A stretch of 5,642 bases of DNA from Actinomycetes bacterium (GTDB lineage Bacteria > Actinomycetota > Actinomycetes > Propionibacteriales > Propionibacteriaceae). How positions within the stretch are numbered: position 1 is the first letter of the stretch; each line of letters starts with the position of its first letter. The translations under genes and the position numbers were made by a program. The notes beneath the pieces are model-generated. The model ran no database searches, had not been told where the DNA came from, and saw nothing but the letters and a program-made list of their open reading frames with translations. The stretch lies in the NCBI GenBank assembly GCA_009785885.1, contig WQUE01000122.1, positions 1-5,642 on the forward strand. The letters are read 5' to 3'. Positions 1 to 5,642 of the stretch are shown here, in pieces.

Positions 1-3000
1 TCGCCCGACGCCGTGAACGTCACGGACGAACCCGGCAGGGGCGTCCCGCACACATCCGTGACCAGGGCGGTGACATTCCACGCCCAACGGCCGTTGGCGG
101 TCACCGGGTCGTGGACCGAACTCGTCGACAGCACGACGGACGGCGGCGGCAGCGCCCCCGTCCCGTGCACGACGATCGTTTGCGGCGCGCCGTCGACGGA
201 CACGCCGCCGATCGACGCCGACACCTGGAACGACGCCGGCGCAGTCGCCGGATCGACACTCACCTCGACCGAGGCGACGCCCGCCGTATCCGTCTTCACC
301 GTCGGCTTGCCCCCGACAATGAACGCCGGGGCGTCGACCGCGAAGTCCACCGGCACGCCGGCGGCCGGCATCCCGTCGGCGTCCACGACCTGCACGGTCA
401 CCGTGACGCTCGACGCGACCGGCGTCAACGGATCGGGGCACAGCCCGGTGCCGATGATGATCGCACCCTCCGAGGTGGACAGCGTGCCCGTGTACACGGG
501 GGCCACAGCCGCGAAGTCGAGGCTCACCGGCGACCCGGTCACCGTGTACGACGGTGTCGCCGAGACGGACACGTCCACCGACTCCGCGGTCGCATCGGTC
601 ACGGTCACGACCGCACGCCCGTCGGCATCCGTGGTCATCGCGTCCGCCGAGAGCATCGCACCGCCCGTCACCGCGAACGACACGGGGACGTCGGTGGCGG
701 GTGTCCCGCACCCGTCCGCCGCCAGGACCGTCACGGTCCACGACGCATCGCCGTCGGCCGCAACCGGCCCCGGACCCGCGGTCGGGGCCGCCGAGACGGT
801 CAGGGTCCCCGGACCGGCCGGCAGCACGGACTTCAGCACCACCGACACCGTCGCCGGGGAGCCGTCCACCGGCACCCCGCCGATCGAGGCGGTCACATCG
901 GCCGTCGTGGTGGCCGCACGGGCCAGATCGACGCGCAGCGTCACACTCGCCTTCCCGTCGGGACCCGTGGTCACACTCGGCAGACCGGACGTCACGCTCG
1001 GTACGCCGTCGATGGTCAGCGGGGCCGCAGCGGCGAAGTCGACCGTCACGCCCTCGGCGGGCTTCCCGTCCTGGTCGACGACCGTGACGGTCGCCGTGAG
1101 CGACTCCGGATCCAGGGTCATCGGATCACCGCACGACGGCTGCGTCACCGACAGCTGGTCGGTGGAGAGGGTCAGCGTACCCGTGTACGTGGGCGTCGCC
1201 TGCGGCTCCGTGAACACCGCGGGCATCGGCGAACCGGCCAACGGCACGGTGTAGCCGTAGTAGGTCACCGTTCCGCCGACCGAAACCGTCTCGGGCGTGG
1301 TGTCCGTCAGCGTCACGGTGCCCACGCCGTCGGCGCCCGTGTTCACGGTGTCGGCCGACAGCGTCGCGTCGCCGGTCACGGCGAACGCGAACGGGACATC
1401 CGCCTGGGGTACGCCGCAGTTGTCGACGGCGGTGACGGTGATCGTCCACGAGGACGTGCCGTCGGCCGCGACCGGACCCGACCCGACGGTCGGGCTCAGC
1501 TTCATGCTCGTCAGCTGTGACAGGGGCGGCACCGGCGGGGCCTGCGTGGTGAAGCCGATCCGGGCCGGCGATCCGGCCATGATCGTGCCGTCCACCACGG
1601 CCCGCACACCCGCCTGCGACACGCCGTCGGCCTTCGCCGGATCGATCCGCACGGTGATCGTGGCCACGCCGTCCTCACCGGAGGCCACCGTGGCCGCACT
1701 GTCGATCACCAGCGGCGAGTCCACCGTGAACGTGACCGGCACGCCGGCGGCCGGATGGCCGTCCGTGCCGACCACGACGGCCGACGCGGTGAACGTCTGC
1801 GGCGACACGGTCGTCGGTGCGACACCACAGGAGTCCGAGACGACCGTCACATCCGAATCCAGCGACGTGGACAGCCACGCGCTGTACGGGGCTTCCAGCG
1901 ACAACGGGAACTGGCTCGCGCCCGAGGCCTGGCCATCCGGGCCGAGTGCGACGGCGCTCACCATGCCGTCCACCGCATCGGCCGGGGTCGGCACCAGCCA
2001 GGCACCCGACGCGTCGACCGGAGCCGTGGTCGTCGCCGTGCCGCCCGCGGTCGGATAGGTCACCTCGACCGCGACAGCTGCGGGCGCCGTGCCGCCGATC
2101 CACGAGCCGTTGGCCCCCTGGATCATCGGAGCGGCGGGTGGTGCGGCGATGAAGTGCACCGGCAGCGGCGAACCCGCCATGCCGTCGACACCGGTCGCCG
2201 ACACGGCCACCGTGTAGTCACCGGGCTCGGACGCCGTGAACCACACGGTCGTCGTCCCATCGGCACCGGTCGGCGCGATCTGCGGCTGCACGGTCACGCG
2301 CGGATCATCCGCCGTGGCCGTGACCCATGCGCCCTTCGCCGGCGCGCCATCGGCCTGGACGCTCACCGTCACGATGTCCTTCGCGCCGCCCGCCCACTGG
2401 CCGTCGGTTGACACGTGCGCGGAGGCGCTGGTCGCCGAGACCGGGGCCGGCGGCGCCACGAACGTCAGCATCTGGGGCGAGCCGGGCACCTCGAGGGTGT
2501 AACCGTAGTACGTCGTCATCGCGGTGACGCCGACCTCTTCGGCCGTCAAGTCCGTCACCTGGACGCTGGCCATGCCGTCCGCACCCGTCTTCAGCACGGT
2601 TCCGGACAGCGCCGCGTTGCCGGTCGTGGAGAACTGGACGTCCACGTCCGGGGCAGGCAGGCCGCACAGGTCGATCGACGCGACGGTGACCGTCCAGGAG
2701 GACGTGCCGTCGGCCGCGACCGCACCCGGCCCCGCCGTGGGGCCCGACCAGATGCTCACCACCGAGGACAGCGGCGGCATCTGCGAGACCGGCGTGGAGA
2801 AGCGCACCCGCGACGGCGAACTGTCGACGGGCACGCCGCCGATCGACGCGTTCACGCTCGCACTCGCCACACCGCCGACCCAGGCGGGGTCGACGGTCAT
2901 CGTGAAGTTGACCTCGCCGTTGATGTCCGTCGTCAGGCGAGTGGGACCCTGGATCATCAGCGGGGCATCGGCCGACACGTCGACCACGATGCCCGCGGCC

Positions 3001-5642
3001 GGATAGCCGTCCTGATCCGTCACGGAGACGGAGCCCGGCACCGTGGCGGGATCCACCGACGTCGGCCGTCCGCACGCCGCCGGCGTCACCGCCACCGGGC
3101 TCGACGGCACCCACAGCCAGCCGGTGTACACCGGGGCGAGCGTCAGCGTGGCGCTGACGGGCTCGGAACGGCGACCGTCCGCCGCGATCGTCACGACGCT
3201 CAACTCGCCATCCACCGCGTCCGCCGGGGTGGTCAGCGTCCAGGCGCCCGACTCGTCCACGGGCACCGTGACGGTGTTCGTCCCACCGGCGATCGGATAG
3301 GTCACCTCGACGCTCGCGCCGAGCGGCGCCGTGCCCGCGATCCAACTCACGTTCGCCCCGTTGACCACCGGGGCGGGCACCGCCGCGGCAACGAACGAGA
3401 GCATCACCGGGGAGTTGTCGACCCCGTTGAGACCCTCCACGGCGACGGCCACCGCGTACGTCCCGGGCGCGCTCGCCGACACCCACGCGGTCGTCGTGCC
3501 ATCGGCGCCCGTGGGATCGATGCCGGGCTGCACCGTCACGGCCGGATCATCCGCCGCCAGCGATACCACCGCGCCCGCCACCGGGCCTGCCGGACCCGTG
3601 ACGGTCACCGTCACAACGTCCTGCCCGTCACCGGCCGGCTGGTTGTCCAGCGTCACGACCGCGACCCCGGTCGGCTTCGCGGGTGGTGTCACCGCAGCGA
3701 AGGCCACGGAAACCGGCGAGTTGGGCGGGGATATCCCCGTCACCAGCGTCCCGGCCGCCGACGCGGACACCAGCACCGTCTGGACCGTCTCGTCGGTCAC
3801 CGTCACGGTCGCCACACCGTCGGCATCCGTCCGCACGTCGCCGGCCGACAGCACACCGTCGGGCGTCGCCGCGAACGACACCGGGAGCCCGGAGACCGGA
3901 CCGGTGCACGCATCGGTCGCGGTCACGCTGATCGTCCAGGAAGACGTGCCATCGGCGGGCACCGAGGCCGCACCGGAGGTCGGGACGGCCGTCATCGCCG
4001 ACAGCGACAGCGTCTCGACGGTCGTTCCGATGAGCAGGACACCGAGGGGGGCCGGCGTGCCGGTCATGTTCACGCCGTCCGCGGAGGCGGTGACGTGATA
4101 CGCACCGGCCAGCGCCGACGCGGGATCGACCGTGATGCTCACCGTGGCGGCACCGTTCGTCCCGGTGTTCACGGTGGCAGGGCCGCTGATCGCGAGCGAG
4201 CCGTCGACGGCGAACGTCACCGGCACGTCGGACAGCCGGTTGTTGTTGACATCGGTCACGACCACGGTGGCCGTCACGGTCGCCGGGCTGACCGTGCCGG
4301 GCGCACCGCACGGGCCCGGCGTCACGGTGAGGTGATCCGCCGACAGGCCGAGCGTCGCGCTCAGCGGCGGGCAGCCCACACCGGTGCACGGTCCCGTCGT
4401 GAACACGATGGTCTTGGCCAGCGTGCCGACCGGGCCGGTGGACGCCAGGCCCGGCGTCACCTGGTACTGGCCTGCGTCGTGCGAGGTGAACGACACGGTG
4501 TACGTCCCGTCGCCACGGTCCACGGGGGTGGACGCGGTCGCGGTGCCGGCCGGGGGGGTCGCCAGGCTGGCGATCTGCCACGTCAGGGTGCTCGCTGCGC
4601 CCGTCACCGGGTCGCCGAACTGATCCTTCAGGGTGACCGTCCCCGTCCAGGCCGCCACGCCGTCCGCCGGCACGTCGCCGCTCGCCGCGGGCGCGACGGT
4701 GAACGCCGCGATGGCCGCGACGGAGGCCGGCTTGGCCGCCACCGTGACCGTCAGCGTCGCCGTCGCCGTGAGCGAGGTCGCCGGATCGGTGACGACGAAC
4801 ACACAGCTGTCGGTCACACCACCGTTGCCGGACGGCGTGTACGTCACGGACACCTTGTCAGCCGCGACCGCGCAGGTCCCATGGGTGGCTTGCGTCTTGA
4901 TCGAGGACACCTGCAGCGGGGCGGACGTGACCTTCGTCGTCACGGGCGCGTTCCAGCCCGTCGAGGCCGTCGCGTCCGTCGCCGCCGGCGGGCCCGCGGA
5001 GACCGTGACGGTCAGGGTCGCCTGTGCCGTGAGCGTCGTCGCCGGGTCGGTGATCACGAACACGCACGTGTCCGTGAAGCCACCGTTGCCGGACGGCGTG
5101 TACGTCACCGACACCGCATCGGCCGCGACCGCGCACGTGCCGTGGGCGGGCTGCGTCGCCACACTCGACACCACCAGCGGGTCGGACGTCACCTTCGTCG
5201 TCACCGGCGCGTTCCACGCCGTCGACGCCGAGGCGTTGGTCGCGACCGGCGCGTCCGGCTTGGCCCCCACGGTGATCGTCAGGGTCGCCGTGGCGGTCAG
5301 CGCCGTCGCCGGATCCGTCACGACGAAGTCACACGTGTCCGTGTAGCCGCCGTTGCCCGACGGCGTGTACGTCACCGACACCTTGTCGGCGGCCACGACG
5401 CAGGTCCCCTTCGTCGCCTGGGTCTTGATCGAGGAGACCACGAGCGGCGCGGCCGTCACCGCCTTCGTGACGGGCGCGTTCCAGGCGGTCGACGCCGAGG
5501 CGTTGTTCGCCACCGGCGGCGCGGCCGACACCGTGATCGTCAGGGTCGCCGTGGCGGTCAGGGTCGTCGCCGGATCCAACACCGCGAACGTGCACGTGTC
5601 CGTGAAGCCGCCGTTGCCCGTCGGCGTGTACGTCACCGACAC
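1..5642 (-). CDS. Giant tandem Ig-like domain surface protein (putative adhesin/stalk), internal fragment open at both ends
   Basis: Seen: codons from 5642 down to 3 form 1,880 uninterrupted sense codons; positions 1-2 are part of the next codon. The translation is built entirely of about 80-125 residue beta-rich repeats with Ig-like signatures such as VAADGTSSWTVTV, TGADG, DGKPAEGVTVDF and GGVPVDGSP. Order: 3.5 Big_9-like domains (r1-304), one Big_1/filamin-like domain (r305-424), then XYZW-XYZW-XY-XY-XY (r425-1880). Composition by hand count is about 120 Asp and 27 Glu against about 23 Lys and 17 Arg, with 19 Cys, so the segment is strongly acidic. Known: such arrays are usually exported and extend an adhesive or enzymatic head from the cell surface. 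Inferred: secreted or wall-anchored adhesin or stalk. No signal peptide, LPXTG sorting signal, transmembrane segment, beta-barrel or catalytic domain lies inside the window, so the exact role is unknown. No Met or GTG here need be a start. Confidence 0.95.
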   Translation of the reverse strand, partial: MSVTYTPTGNGGFTDTCTFAVLDPATTLTATATLTITVSAAPPVANNASASTAWNAPVTKAVTAAPLVVSSIKTQATKGTCVVAADKVSVTYTPSGNGGYTDTCDFVVTDPATALTATATLTITVGAKPDAPVATNASASTAWNAPVTTKVTSDPLVVSSVATQPAHGTCAVAADAVSVTYTPSGNGGFTDTCVFVITDPATTLTAQATLTVTVSAGPPAATDATASTGWNAPVTTKVTSAPLQVSSIKTQATHGTCAVAADKVSVTYTPSGNGGVTDSCVFVVTDPATSLTATATLTVTVAAKPASVAAIAAFTVAPAASGDVPADGVAAWTGTVTLKDQFGDPVTGAASTLTWQIASLATPPAGTATASTPVDRGDGTYTVSFTSHDAGQYQVTPGLASTGPVGTLAKTIVFTTGPCTGVGCPPLSATLGLSADHLTVTPGPCGAPGTVSPATVTATVVVTDVNNNRLSDVPVTFAVDGSLAISGPATVNTGTNGAATVSITVDPASALAGAYHVTASADGVNMTGTPAPLGVLLIGTTVETLSLSAMTAVPTSGAASVPADGTSSWTISVTATDACTGPVSGLPVSFAATPDGVLSAGDVRTDADGVATVTVTDETVQTVLVSASAAGTLVTGISPPNSPVSVAFAAVTPPAKPTGVAVVTLDNQPAGDGQDVVTVTVTGPAGPVAGAVVSLAADDPAVTVQPGIDPTGADGTTTAWVSASAPGTYAVAVAVEGLNGVDNSPVMLSFVAAAVPAPVVNGANVSWIAGTAPLGASVEVTYPIAGGTNTVTVPVDESGAWTLTTPADAVDGELSVVTIAADGRRSEPVSATLTLAPVYTGWLWVPSSPVAVTPAACGRPTSVDPATVPGSVSVTDQDGYPAAGIVVDVSADAPLMIQGPTRLTTDINGEVNFTMTVDPAWVGGVASASVNASIGGVPVDSSPSRVRFSTPVSQMPPLSSVVSIWSGPTAGPGAVAADGTSSWTVTVASIDLCGLPAPDVDVQFSTTGNAALSGTVLKTGADGMASVQVTDLTAEEVGVTAMTTYYGYTLEVPGSPQMLTFVAPPAPVSATSASAHVSTDGQWAGGAKDIVTVSVQADGAPAKGAWVTATADDPRVTVQPQIAPTGADGTTTVWFTASEPGDYTVAVSATGVDGMAGSPLPVHFIAAPPAAPMIQGANGSWIGGTAPAAVAVEVTYPTAGGTATTTAPVDASGAWLVPTPADAVDGMVSAVALGPDGQASGASQFPLSLEAPYSAWLSTSLDSDVTVVSDSCGVAPTTVSPQTFTASAVVVGTDGHPAAGVPVTFTVDSPLVIDSAATVASGEDGVATITVRIDPAKADGVSQAGVRAVVDGTIMAGSPARIGFTTQAPPVPPLSQLTSMKLSPTVGSGPVAADGTSSWTITVTAVDNCGVPQADVPFAFAVTGDATLSADTVNTGADGVGTVTLTDTTPETVSVGGTVTYYGYTVPLAGSPMPAVFTEPQATPTYTGTLTLSTDQLSVTQPSCGDPMTLDPESLTATVTVVDQDGKPAEGVTVDFAAAAPLTIDGVPSVTSGLPSVTTGPDGKASVTLRVDLARAATTTADVTASIGGVPVDGSPATVSVVLKSVLPAGPGTLTVSAAPTAGPGPVAADGDASWTVTVLAADGCGTPATDVPVSFAVTGGAMLSADAMTTDADGRAVVTVTDATAESVDVSVSATPSYTVTGSPVSLDFAAVAPVYTGTLSTSEGAIIIGTGLCPDPLTPVASSVTVTVQVVDADGMPAAGVPVDFAVDAPAFIVGGKPTVKTDTAGVASVEVSVDPATAPASFQVSASIGGVSVDGAPQTIVVHGTGALPPPSVVLSTSSVHDPVTANGRWAWNVTALVTDVCGTPLPGSSVTFTASG
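3..500 (-). repeat. Domain pair X5-Y5, Y5 cut by the window edge
   Basis: X5 (156-500) begins PVYTGTLSTS, carries C1735 in GLCPDP, then VTVQVVDADGMPAAGVPVDF, DTAGVASVEVSVDPA and ASIGGVSVDGAPQTI. Y5 (3-155) shows only its first half: PVTANGRWAWNVTALVTDVC, then GTPLPGSSVTFTASG, with C1865. It has Trp and CGTP at the usual Y places, but the usual VAADGTSSWT has become VTANGRWAWN, making it the most divergent Y start seen. The array continues beyond position 1. Confidence 0.85.
501..1196 (-). repeat. Domain pair X4-Y4, X4 with a small internal duplication
   Basis: X4 (822-1196) begins TYTGTLTLSTDQ, carries C1504 in PSCGDP, then VTVVDQDGKPAEGVTVDF and ends ADVTASIGGVPVDGSPATV. At about 125 residues it is the longest X domain (others are about 115-119), and the excess fits a seven-residue tandem duplication at 966-1007. 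Y4 (501-821) has GPVAADGDASWTVTVLAADG followed by CGTPATDVPVSFAVTG, with C1645, then DADGRAVVTVTD and SYTVTGSPVSL. It passes straight into X5. Spacing from C1504 of X4 to C1735 of X5 is 231 residues, nearly equal to the X3-to-X4 spacing of 232. Confidence 0.88.
966..1007 (-). repeat. 21-nt tandem duplication inside X4 (two 7-residue units)
   Basis: Two adjacent 21-nt units (987-1007, then 966-986 in coding order) encode GVPSVTS and GLPSVTT. By hand comparison 14 of 21 bases match, and most differences leave the protein similar. The unit keeps the reading frame and lengthens X4 relative to the other X domains, probably enlarging a loop between two beta strands. Confidence 0.7.
1197..1892 (-). 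repeat. Domain pair X3-Y3 (no Z or W following)
   Basis: X3 (1536-1892) begins APYSAWLSTS, carries C1272 in DSCGVAP, then VVVGTDGHPAAGVPVTFTVD, GEDGVATITVRIDPA and the end motif MAGSPARIGF. Y3 (1197-1535) has GPVAADGTSSWTITVTAVDN followed by CGVPQADVPF, with C1409, then TGADGVGTVTLTD and VTYYGYTVPLAGSP. The YYGY segment is shared only with Y2. After Y3 the protein passes directly into X4 through EPQATPTYTG, so the Z-W pair found after Y1 and Y2 is missing here. Confidence 0.88.
1893..3134 (-). repeat. Super-repeat 2: Ig-like domains X2-Y2-Z2-W2
   Basis: The second copy of the four-domain block, 414 residues. X2 (2790-3134) starts PVYTGWLW, has C857 in AACGRP, and ends in ASIGGVPVDSSP. Y2 (2454-2789) has VAADGTSSWTVTVASIDLCG with C993, then GADGMASVQVTD and TTYYGYTLEVPGSP. 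Z2 (2139-2453) has KDIVTVSV, ADDPRVTVQPQ, PTGADGTTTVW and PGDYTVAVSA. W2 (1893-2138) has MIQGANGSWIGGTAP and VEVTYPTAGGTATTTAPVDA, then ASGAWLVPTPADAVDG. The equivalent Cys of X1 and X2 are 412 residues apart. The block is clearly homologous to super-repeat 1 over its full length but diverged in sequence, so the duplication is not recent. Confidence 0.88.
3135..4370 (-). repeat. Super-repeat 1: Ig-like domains X1-Y1-Z1-W1
   Basis: A four-domain block of 412 residues. X1 (4020-4370) has C445 in GPCGAPG, then TVTATVVVTDVNNNRLSDVP and the end motif ADGVNMTGTP. Y1 (3687-4019) has VPADGTSSWTISVTATDACT with C579, then DADGVATVTVTD. Z1 (3372-3686) has DGQDVVTVTV, ADDPAVTVQP, PTGADGTTTAW and PGTYAVAVAV. 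W1 (3135-3371) has PVVNGANVSWIAGTAPLGAS and VEVTYPIAGGTNTVTVPVDE, then ESGAWTLTTPADAVDGELSV. X, Y and Z fit Big_1/invasin-type domains. W fits Big_6-type domains (the 'G...G.A.PG..V.V...DADG.W....P' plan). All four recur in the same order in the next block. Domain edges are good to a few residues. Confidence 0.88.
4371..4730 (-). other. Single Big_1/filamin-like Ig domain linking the two arrays
   Basis: r305-424. It starts after the last Big_9-like copy with AAFTVAPAASGDVPADGVAA and continues WTGTVTLKDQFGDPVTGAAS, a Big_1 (invasin/intimin type) strand-loop-strand pattern. The later part, DRGDGTYTVSFTSHDAGQYQ, strongly recalls the GDGTYTVSYTP..AGxYxV signature of filamin repeats. It occurs once in the window and is not a copy of X, Y, Z or W. 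An RGD tripeptide sits at r376-378 (4509-4517). The domain ends in a short linker with two Cys (GPCTGVGC, r419 and r424) before the first X domain. Its position between two different repeat classes suggests a boundary or adaptor domain; this is inference. Confidence 0.75.
4819..4847 (-). repeat. 29-nt perfect repeat, copy 1 (Big_9-like unit C)
   Basis: Bases 4819-4847 are identical to 5080-5108 and are exactly 261 nt (87 codons) apart. They encode the VTYTPSGNGG core. The next copy, near 5345-5380, and the partial copy near 5604-5640 differ by only a few bases. Such matches are candidates for recombination or assembly collapse. Confidence 0.8.
5080..5108 (-). repeat. 29-nt perfect repeat, copy 2 (Big_9-like unit B)
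   Basis: This is the partner of 4819-4847. The identity stops at both ends (g versus a upstream, c versus g downstream in plus-strand reading), so it is a conserved core rather than a fully recent whole-unit duplication. Confidence 0.8.

Larger units (their letters stand above)
4731..5642 (-). repeat. Array of 3.5 Big_9/VCBS-like Ig domains (87-89 residues each)
   Basis: Four copies of the motif VSVTYTPxGNGG begin at r1, r88, r177 and r264, giving periods of 87, 89 and 87 residues. The first copy (5520-5642) is cut by the window edge; full copies lie at 5259-5519, 4992-5258 and 4731-4991. Each full copy runs: NASASTAWNAPVTTKVT-like start, VSSIKTQATHGTC, AADKVSVTYTPSGNGG, TDTCxFVVTDPAT, then LTATATLTVTV. 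The pattern 'GT...VTYTP...G..TD.C.F.VTDP...TVTV' matches the general plan of Big_9/cadherin-like bacterial repeats, in which the YTP strand is followed by a TDSF-type turn. Each full copy has two Cys 23 residues apart (r81/104, r170/193, r257/280), a likely intradomain disulfide. The family assignment is from motif resemblance only. Confidence 0.85.

Noticed and set aside
13..1254. 413-codon plus-strand ORF as a real gene
   Set aside because: It is antisense to X3-Y3 through Y5 domains that show clear Ig-like motifs and repeat structure on the minus strand. Its frame is broken repeatedly further on, and its openness follows from the shared GC-rich wobble column.
111..1520. 469-codon plus-strand ORF rich in Arg, His, Gly and Asp
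   Set aside because: The composition (runs of R, H, G and D) is typical of out-of-frame translation of very GC-rich DNA. No domain, motif or repeat is recognisable.
2305..3486. 393-codon minus-strand ORF in another frame
   Set aside because: It overlaps the real minus frame, is Arg/Gly/Asp-rich low-complexity and shows no fold signature; it is an out-of-frame shadow.
4633..5346. 237-codon plus-strand ORF with internal repeats
   Set aside because: Its repeats are the complement of the Big_9-like array on the minus strand. The minus reading has the conserved VTYTP and TDTC motifs and runs on without stops on both sides.
4731..5642. CRISPR array or other DNA-level repeat array
   Set aside because: The period is 261-267 nt, a multiple of three, with synonymous differences and no short identical repeat/unique spacer pattern. 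It is protein repeat coding sequence.
1..5642. Intramolecular isopeptide or thioester Ig domains of Gram-positive pili
   Set aside because: Lys is too rare in X, Y, Z and W to supply one isopeptide Lys per domain, and no conserved Lys/Asn/Glu triad or thioester Cys-Gln motif is visible.
1..5642. RTX calcium-binding nonapeptides
   Set aside because: No GGxGxDxxx tandem runs occur; the Asp-rich stretches are single loops within Ig-like domains.
1..5642. Promoter, ribosome binding site, terminator, tRNA or other RNA gene
   Set aside because: Every base is inside the continuous coding frame, and no structure stood out beyond the protein repeats. GC-rich inverted pairs are frequent by chance here and none is followed by a T-run.

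Overview
The whole window is an internal piece of one very large gene on the minus strand. Reading from 5642 down to 3 there are 1,880 consecutive sense codons with no stop, no frameshift and no start or stop codon that could be assigned as an end. The product is a tandem array of bacterial immunoglobulin-like (Ig-like) domains, typical of secreted or surface-anchored adhesins and stalk proteins. The N-terminus lies beyond 5642 and the C-terminus lies left of position 1, so the signal peptide, any functional head and the anchor are all outside the window. Residue numbers (r) count from r1 = codon 5640-5642.

Layout in protein order. r1-304 (5642-4731): three complete and one partial copy of an 87-89 residue Big_9/VCBS-like domain, each with a Cys pair 23 residues apart. 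r305-424 (4730-4371): one domain resembling Big_1 and filamin, with an RGD tripeptide in a loop. r425-1880 (4370-3): a higher-order array of four domain types that I call X, Y, Z and W, in the order XYZW-XYZW-XY-XY-XY, the last Y being cut by the window edge. X, Y and Z look like Big_1/invasin-type domains; W looks like Big_6. Every X and every Y carries exactly one Cys at a fixed place, and Z and W carry none.

The organism is not identifiable from this piece. The DNA is very GC-rich, with G or C at nearly every third codon position, and the protein is Thr/Val/Ala/Ser/Gly/Asp-rich and very poor in Lys and Arg. A high-GC Gram-positive (actinobacterial) host would fit, but this is inference.

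The plus strand has long open stretches in the frame that shares its wobble column with the real gene. They are antisense shadows. I see no RNA gene, promoter, terminator, mobile element, CRISPR array or second gene anywhere in the window.
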